A stretch of DNA of 10,265 bases from the NCBI GenBank assembly GCA_024405065.1, contig JAKSPF010000035.1, positions 1 through 10,265 of the forward strand. Direction: 5' to 3'. Position numbers and translations under genes: made by a program. Numbering within the stretch: the first letter of the stretch is position 1; each line of letters starts with the position of its first letter. This DNA is from Sphaerochaetaceae bacterium (lineage in GTDB: Bacteria > Spirochaetota > Spirochaetia > Sphaerochaetales > Sphaerochaetaceae). Positions 6,845 through 10,265 of the stretch are shown one piece after another. The notes under the pieces are model-generated. The model saw only the letters and a program-made list of their open reading frames with translations. It had not been told where the DNA came from and did no database searches.

Positions 6845-8422
6845 TTACTGAAGCAGGTTGTTCTTTTCTGCCCACGCTCTTCCTTCAGCTTCCCATGCTG
6901 TTGCACCGACCTTATCAAGTTCTGCAACAAATGCCTTCCAGTTTGCCTCGTTGAGAACTCTCTTTCCGTTAAGGAACTCTGCAATTCCCTGAGAATAAAG
7001 AGTCTGAACATCTGTTGAAGGCTTGGGCATGGTTGTAATCTGAGGAGTCTCAGTCCATGTCTTACCCATCATCTCAAGCAGAACATCACCGGGAGCCATA
7101 CGTTTTTTGGACTTCTCCGTAATGTATGCCGGATATCTGAGATCGGTCTCTTCCTGATTCAGATAGTTGAATGAATAGTTCCTGAGCTGGATGTAAGTCT
7201 GACCGATTGAGTGGTTGTAACCGTATTCACCCAGACCTTCGTCTGAAGGCAGATTTGTCTTGGGGTCAATGAAATAAGTCTTTCCTTCGTTACCGTAACC
7301 GCAGAGATAATAACCTTCACCGAATGACATCCAGTTGAAGATATCACATATAAGCTTTGCCTTTGCAGGTGAACAGTTGCTGTTGATAGCAAAGATTCTT
7401 CTTCCTATGTCTCTGGGACCCACAGACTGCTTTCCCTTAGGTCCTATCGGAGCATCAACAACAACAAAGCCACCATTGGGGAAGTTATCGTCAAACGGTT
7501 TGTAGTTGTTAAGTGAAGCATACGCTGAGTTCTGCTCTCTGAACACACCGAACTTACCCTGCTTCCAAGCTGCTCTGAAGTCATCTTTCTTGTAAGACTG
7601 CCAGTTGGGATCAATCAAATCATTGTCTATACACTTCTTGAAGAACACCATCCAGTCATAGTATTCGGGTTTGTGAATCTGAAGACCGAAATTGTTCTTT
7701 GTCATGTTCCATGTGGCTTCAACACCGAAAGCACCCATCAGAGGCTCAAATCTCCTTCCGGGATAAACTTCATAAGTAACTGTTTCTTCTACAAAAGCAC
7801 CGAAACCGTATGTGTCTTTCTTTCCGTTTCCGTCAGGATCGTTGTTTCTGAATGCATACATTACGTTGTACAGATCATCAAGTGTTTTGGGAACACCAAG
7901 TCCGACTTTTTTAAGCCAGTCCTCTCTGACAAGAAGACCCTCGTTTCCTGCATAGGTTGAGCGTGTTGCAAAACCGTAAATCCTGTCACCGACGGTAACA
8001 TAGGACTTTGCCGTAGGATCCGTATCCCACTGAATCTTTGTTCTGTCAGGAAGGTACTTGTAATAGTCCGTGACATCAAGGAGCATTCCCTGTGCAACAA
8101 GATCCGTATAGACCTCACGTGAACATGTGATGAAATCCGGAAGCTGGTCACCTGCAGCCATTGTCCTTACTTGAATATCCTGATCTGCCGGTGATGCCGG
8201 AAGCATCTGGAATTCAACATCAACTCCGAACTTTTCCTTAATCTTTGCATATCCTGCCCAGTCATCTGCAAGAGGTCCTACCTCTGTCTGTGTAGCTGAA
8301 TACAGGAACACCAGTTTGTCAATTTTCTCCTCCTTGACTGACTCGGCTTCTTTTGCACCGCCGGCAAAAACAAAACCGAAGACAGTAATGAGAACCATGA
8401 AAACAGCAATCAGTTTTCTCAT
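6845..8422 (-). CDS. Periplasmic solute-binding protein of an LplA/YtcQ-type ABC transporter
   Basis: This 525-residue protein captures the sugar ligand and delivers it to the two permeases encoded upstream. Residues 1-20 form a signal peptide: MRK, a hydrophobic core, then FVFA with cleavage before GGAKEAE. There is no cysteine before residue 100, so it is not a lipoprotein, and a diderm envelope is implied. The family pattern NNDPDGNGKKDTYGFG is at 193-208, a feature of the long binding proteins of complex-oligosaccharide uptake systems (LplA, YtcQ, about 500 residues). The large size fits an oligosaccharide rather than a monosaccharide ligand. Context suggests pectin or rhamnogalacturonan fragments; the ligand itself is inference. 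The start is set by AAGGAGG about 7 bases upstream, the strongest ribosome binding site in the window. An intrinsic terminator follows directly. Confidence 0.95.
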   Translation of the reverse strand: MRKLIAVFMVLITVFGFVFAGGAKEAESVKEEKIDKLVFLYSATQTEVGPLADDWAGYAKIKEKFGVDVEFQMLPASPADQDIQVRTMAAGDQLPDFITCSREVYTDLVAQGMLLDVTDYYKYLPDRTKIQWDTDPTAKSYVTVGDRIYGFATRSTYAGNEGLLVREDWLKKVGLGVPKTLDDLYNVMYAFRNNDPDGNGKKDTYGFGAFVEETVTYEVYPGRRFEPLMGAFGVEATWNMTKNNFGLQIHKPEYYDWMVFFKKCIDNDLIDPNWQSYKKDDFRAAWKQGKFGVFREQNSAYASLNNYKPFDDNFPNGGFVVVDAPIGPKGKQSVGPRDIGRRIFAINSNCSPAKAKLICDIFNWMSFGEGYYLCGYGNEGKTYFIDPKTNLPSDEGLGEYGYNHSIGQTYIQLRNYSFNYLNQEETDLRYPAYITEKSKKRMAPGDVLLEMMGKTWTETPQITTMPKPSTDVQTLYSQGIAEFLNGKRVLNEANWKAFVAELDKVGATAWEAEGRAWAEKNNLLQ

Positions 8423-8446
8423 TTATCTTCCTCCTTAAGTAAGATA
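8423..8446 (-). promoter_or_regulatory. Strong ribosome binding site of the binding-protein gene, in the loop of a small hairpin
   Basis: AAGGAGG lies about 7 bases before the ATG and matches the ribosomal anti-Shine-Dalgarno sequence almost fully. It is flanked by exact inverted arms TATCTT (8446-8441) and AAGATA (8429-8424), so the 11-base loop would display the site. The site fits high output of the binding protein, which such systems need in excess over permeases. The stem is A/U-rich and its stability in vivo is uncertain. Confidence 0.75.
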
Positions 8447-8451
8447 TCAAA

Positions 8452-9375
8452 TCAACCCTTGACGCTTCCCAAAAGCGTCCCTTTGGTAAAATATTTCTGA
8501 ATGAAAGGATAGGCAATTATCATAGGAATTGCACTCATGAACACGGAAGCTGCCTTGATTGCCTCAATCGGCGCATTTCCAAACGCATTCGTTTCCAAAA
8601 ACTCGTTCATACCGGCAGCAAGAAGGATATTTCTGAGAAGAATCGGAAGAGGTCTCAGATAATCCTTAGTAAGATAAAGCATCGGTCTCATATAGTCATT
8701 CCAGAAAGCCACCCCGTAGTACAACCCTATCGTCATTATTATTGCTTTTGAAAGCGGAAGAATTATATGAAACATTATCTGAAGATCATTACAACCGTCA
8801 ATAAATGCACTTTCTCTCAACTCATTGGGTATCCCCTCAAAAAACTGCCTCATGATTATCATATTATACGTGCTGAGTGCAACCGGAGCAAATACGGAAA
8901 ACAGATGATTAGTCAGCTTGAGTTTTGCAATCATCAGGTAAACGGGAACAATACCCACGTTGAACAAATACGGAATAAGCACAAAAATCGTTATTGCTTT
9001 TTTTCCGGGAAGTCCCTTAACTGAAAGTGCATAAGCCATAGGAATGGTAAGAAAAAGAGCACAACACACACCTTCAACCAGAATCAGAAAACTGTTTTTA
9101 AACGCAAGCAGAAACCCTTTGTTTCCCAACAAAGCCTCGTATGCGGAAAATGACCACTTCCACGGGGGAAGAACCATCCCTTCAACATAAGAACCCAAAT
9201 AACTTGGGGGTCTGAATGACAACGTGAGCGTTGCCCAAAGAGGAATCACGAGTATTATCAGGATAAACGCAAGAAATACGATGACACAAATGTTGAAAAC
9301 CTTATCCGTTGCCGTAGGTTTAACTGCAACATTTTCCGCTTTACCTGTTTTATTTTTTTTGAAAATACTCATCAT
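8452..9375 (-). CDS. Carbohydrate ABC transporter permease (LplC/YtcP type)
   Basis: This 307-residue inner-membrane protein is one half of the sugar channel. After a short cytoplasmic N-terminus it has about six membrane segments, the first near residues 27-52. The permease EAA loop, which contacts the ATPase, reads ESAFIDGCNDL from 188 with the conserved proline at 207. The C-terminal FIQKYFTKGTLLGSVKG (291-307) is the hallmark ending of the YtcP/LplC group. The gene starts 16 bases after the stop of the first permease with only a weak G-rich ribosome binding site. Two ATGs stand in tandem; I take the first. Twenty-nine bases separate its stop from the binding protein. No ATPase gene is present in the window, consistent with relatives that share MsmX. 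Confidence 0.95.
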   Translation of the reverse strand: MMSIFKKNKTGKAENVAVKPTATDKVFNICVIVFLAFILIILVIPLWATLTLSFRPPSYLGSYVEGMVLPPWKWSFSAYEALLGNKGFLLAFKNSFLILVEGVCCALFLTIPMAYALSVKGLPGKKAITIFVLIPYLFNVGIVPVYLMIAKLKLTNHLFSVFAPVALSTYNMIIMRQFFEGIPNELRESAFIDGCNDLQIMFHIILPLSKAIIMTIGLYYGVAFWNDYMRPMLYLTKDYLRPLPILLRNILLAAGMNEFLETNAFGNAPIEAIKAASVFMSAIPMIIAYPFIQKYFTKGTLLGSVKG

Positions 9376-9391
9376 CCCGCACCGCCTGTAA

Positions 9392-10265
9392 TCAGAACAG
9401 AGAACTCTCTGTATATTTTTTTGTAAGGTGATTTGAACAGAAAAGCAAAAGCATACCTATAATTCCCTTGAATATTCCGGCAGCAGTTGCAAGCCCGAAC
9501 TGACTGTTCAGAAGCCCCTGTCTGTAAACCCATGTATCAATTATGTCACCCACGCTGTAGACGGCAGGACTGTACAACATGTAGAGCTGATTGAAACCCG
9601 CATCAAGCACGGTTCCTATCTTCATAAGAAGGACAATCACAATTACCGGTTTGATTGCAGGAAGAGTAATATACCTCACCCTCTGCCAACTGTTTGCACC
9701 CTCAACTATTGCAGCCTCAAACAGAGAAACATCAATTCCCATAAGCGCAGCAATGAAGATTATTGCAGACCATCCCATTTCCTTCCATGCATCCGACAAA
9801 ATCACCAGAAACGGAAAAATCTTGGAATCGGTAAGAAAATTCACCGGCTGTTTTCCCATCAGCCTCAGCGCGTCATTCACAATACCGTCACCGGGCGCAA
9901 GAAGTGCAAGTATAATTCCGTACATGATAACCCATGAGAGGAAATGCGGCAGGTAGGTCATCGTCTGCACCGATTTTTTCAAGCACTTGCCAGGCATCTC
10001 GCTCAACAGCACAGCAAACAAAATCGGACCGACTGTATTTAGCGCAAATTTGTTGGCGCTCATGCCCAGGGTGTTCCAGAAAGACATCCAGAATATGGGA
10101 TCTGTCAGGAAGGCTTTGAAGTGTTTGAATCCAACCCAGGGGCTGCCTCCAATGCCCTTCGCGATTTTGAAATCCTGAAAGGCAATTACGTTCCAACAGA
10201 TCGGTGTATAGCAGAAGAGCGCCAAAAAACCGAAGCCCAGTAGTGCCAGGACCTGCAGCTGCCAC
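9392..10265 (-). CDS. Carbohydrate ABC transporter permease (LplB/YteP type), 5' end cut by window edge
   Basis: The visible 290 residues are the bulk of a permease of about 300-320 residues. The frame is open to the right edge, so the start lies outside; the TTG at 10225 is an internal leucine, because upstream codons WQLQVLALLGFG continue the first membrane helix. GSPWVGFKHF shortly after it is a family hallmark of LplB/YteP. The EAA loop reads FEAAIVEGANSW around bases 9721-9686, with LPA about 10 residues later. The ending GLATAAGIFKGIIGMLLL with a short basic tail is also typical. It pairs with the permease encoded next to form the membrane channel. Codon use changes inside the gene: upstream of about 9935 no leucine uses CTT and GGC is the main glycine codon, while the remainder uses CTT and GGA/GGT like its neighbours. 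Confidence 0.93.
   Translation of the reverse strand, partial: WQLQVLALLGFGFLALFCYTPICWNVIAFQDFKIAKGIGGSPWVGFKHFKAFLTDPIFWMSFWNTLGMSANKFALNTVGPILFAVLLSEMPGKCLKKSVQTMTYLPHFLSWVIMYGIILALLAPGDGIVNDALRLMGKQPVNFLTDSKIFPFLVILSDAWKEMGWSAIIFIAALMGIDVSLFEAAIVEGANSWQRVRYITLPAIKPVIVIVLLMKIGTVLDAGFNQLYMLYSPAVYSVGDIIDTWVYRQGLLNSQFGLATAAGIFKGIIGMLLLFCSNHLTKKYTESSLF

Noticed and set aside
10223..10225. TTG as start codon of the first permease
   Set aside because: Upstream in-frame codons continue a hydrophobic helix to the window edge, as expected for the first membrane segment of LplB-type permeases, so the gene is simply truncated by the window.
1..10265. CRISPR arrays, tRNA/rRNA genes, insertion sequences, toxin or defence genes
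   Set aside because: I looked for repeat-spacer patterns, tRNA-like sequence and transposase or defence motifs on both strands and saw none. The window is filled by metabolic genes.

Overview
The window is one long block of genes on the minus strand, read from right to left. It looks like an uptake and breakdown operon for pectin (probably rhamnogalacturonan or oligogalacturonide) fragments. The organism is most likely a spirochaete close to Treponema. The main clue is the solute-binding protein, whose signal peptide ends FVFA/GGAKEAE, a pattern typical of Treponema and Sphaerochaeta. It has no lipobox cysteine, so the mature protein should be free in a periplasm, which implies a diderm cell. 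Base composition is moderate (roughly mid-40s % GC in the stretches I counted). Taxonomy below phylum level is inference.

Layout in transcription order. (1) 10265-9392: LplB/YteP-type ABC permease, cut at its 5' end by the window edge. (2) 9375-8452: the partner LplC/YtcP-type permease. (3) 8422-6845: LplA/YtcQ-type solute-binding protein with a very strong ribosome binding site. (4) A near-perfect intrinsic terminator at 6828-6798, inside the only sizeable gap (6844-6697). (5) A compact enzyme block: GH105 unsaturated uronyl hydrolase (6696-5563), GH28 polygalacturonase-like hydrolase (5566-4223), Gfo/Idh/MocA oxidoreductase (4210-2924), a 676-residue protein with an N-terminal jelly-roll-like domain and a C-terminal calcium-type propeller (2924-894), and a DUF624/YesL-like membrane protein (894-112). 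Three of these four junctions overlap by 1-4 bases and the other gap is 12 bases, so the enzymes are probably translationally coupled. The last 111 bases at the left edge hold no minus-strand gene and no clear terminator.

How the genes fit together: the binding protein and two permeases import acidic oligosaccharides. No ATPase is encoded here, so a shared MsmX-like ATPase elsewhere is expected, as in the related Bacillus systems. None of the enzymes has a signal peptide, so breakdown is cytoplasmic. GH28 would cut galacturonic acid linkages and GH105 would remove the unsaturated uronic acid left by a lyase. The oxidoreductase and the propeller protein have no firmly assignable reaction. The propeller protein is the only candidate lyase in the window. 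The gene set resembles the Bacillus subtilis yes/yte rhamnogalacturonan loci (ABC transporter, GH105, DUF624), but the propeller protein and the oxidoreductase give it its own character. The cell appears to live on fragments released by others, or by enzymes encoded elsewhere.

The best candidates for something new are the cytosolic 676-residue two-domain protein and its start/stop overlap with the oxidoreductase gene. A second observation is a sharp change of codon usage inside the first permease gene near 9910-9940.
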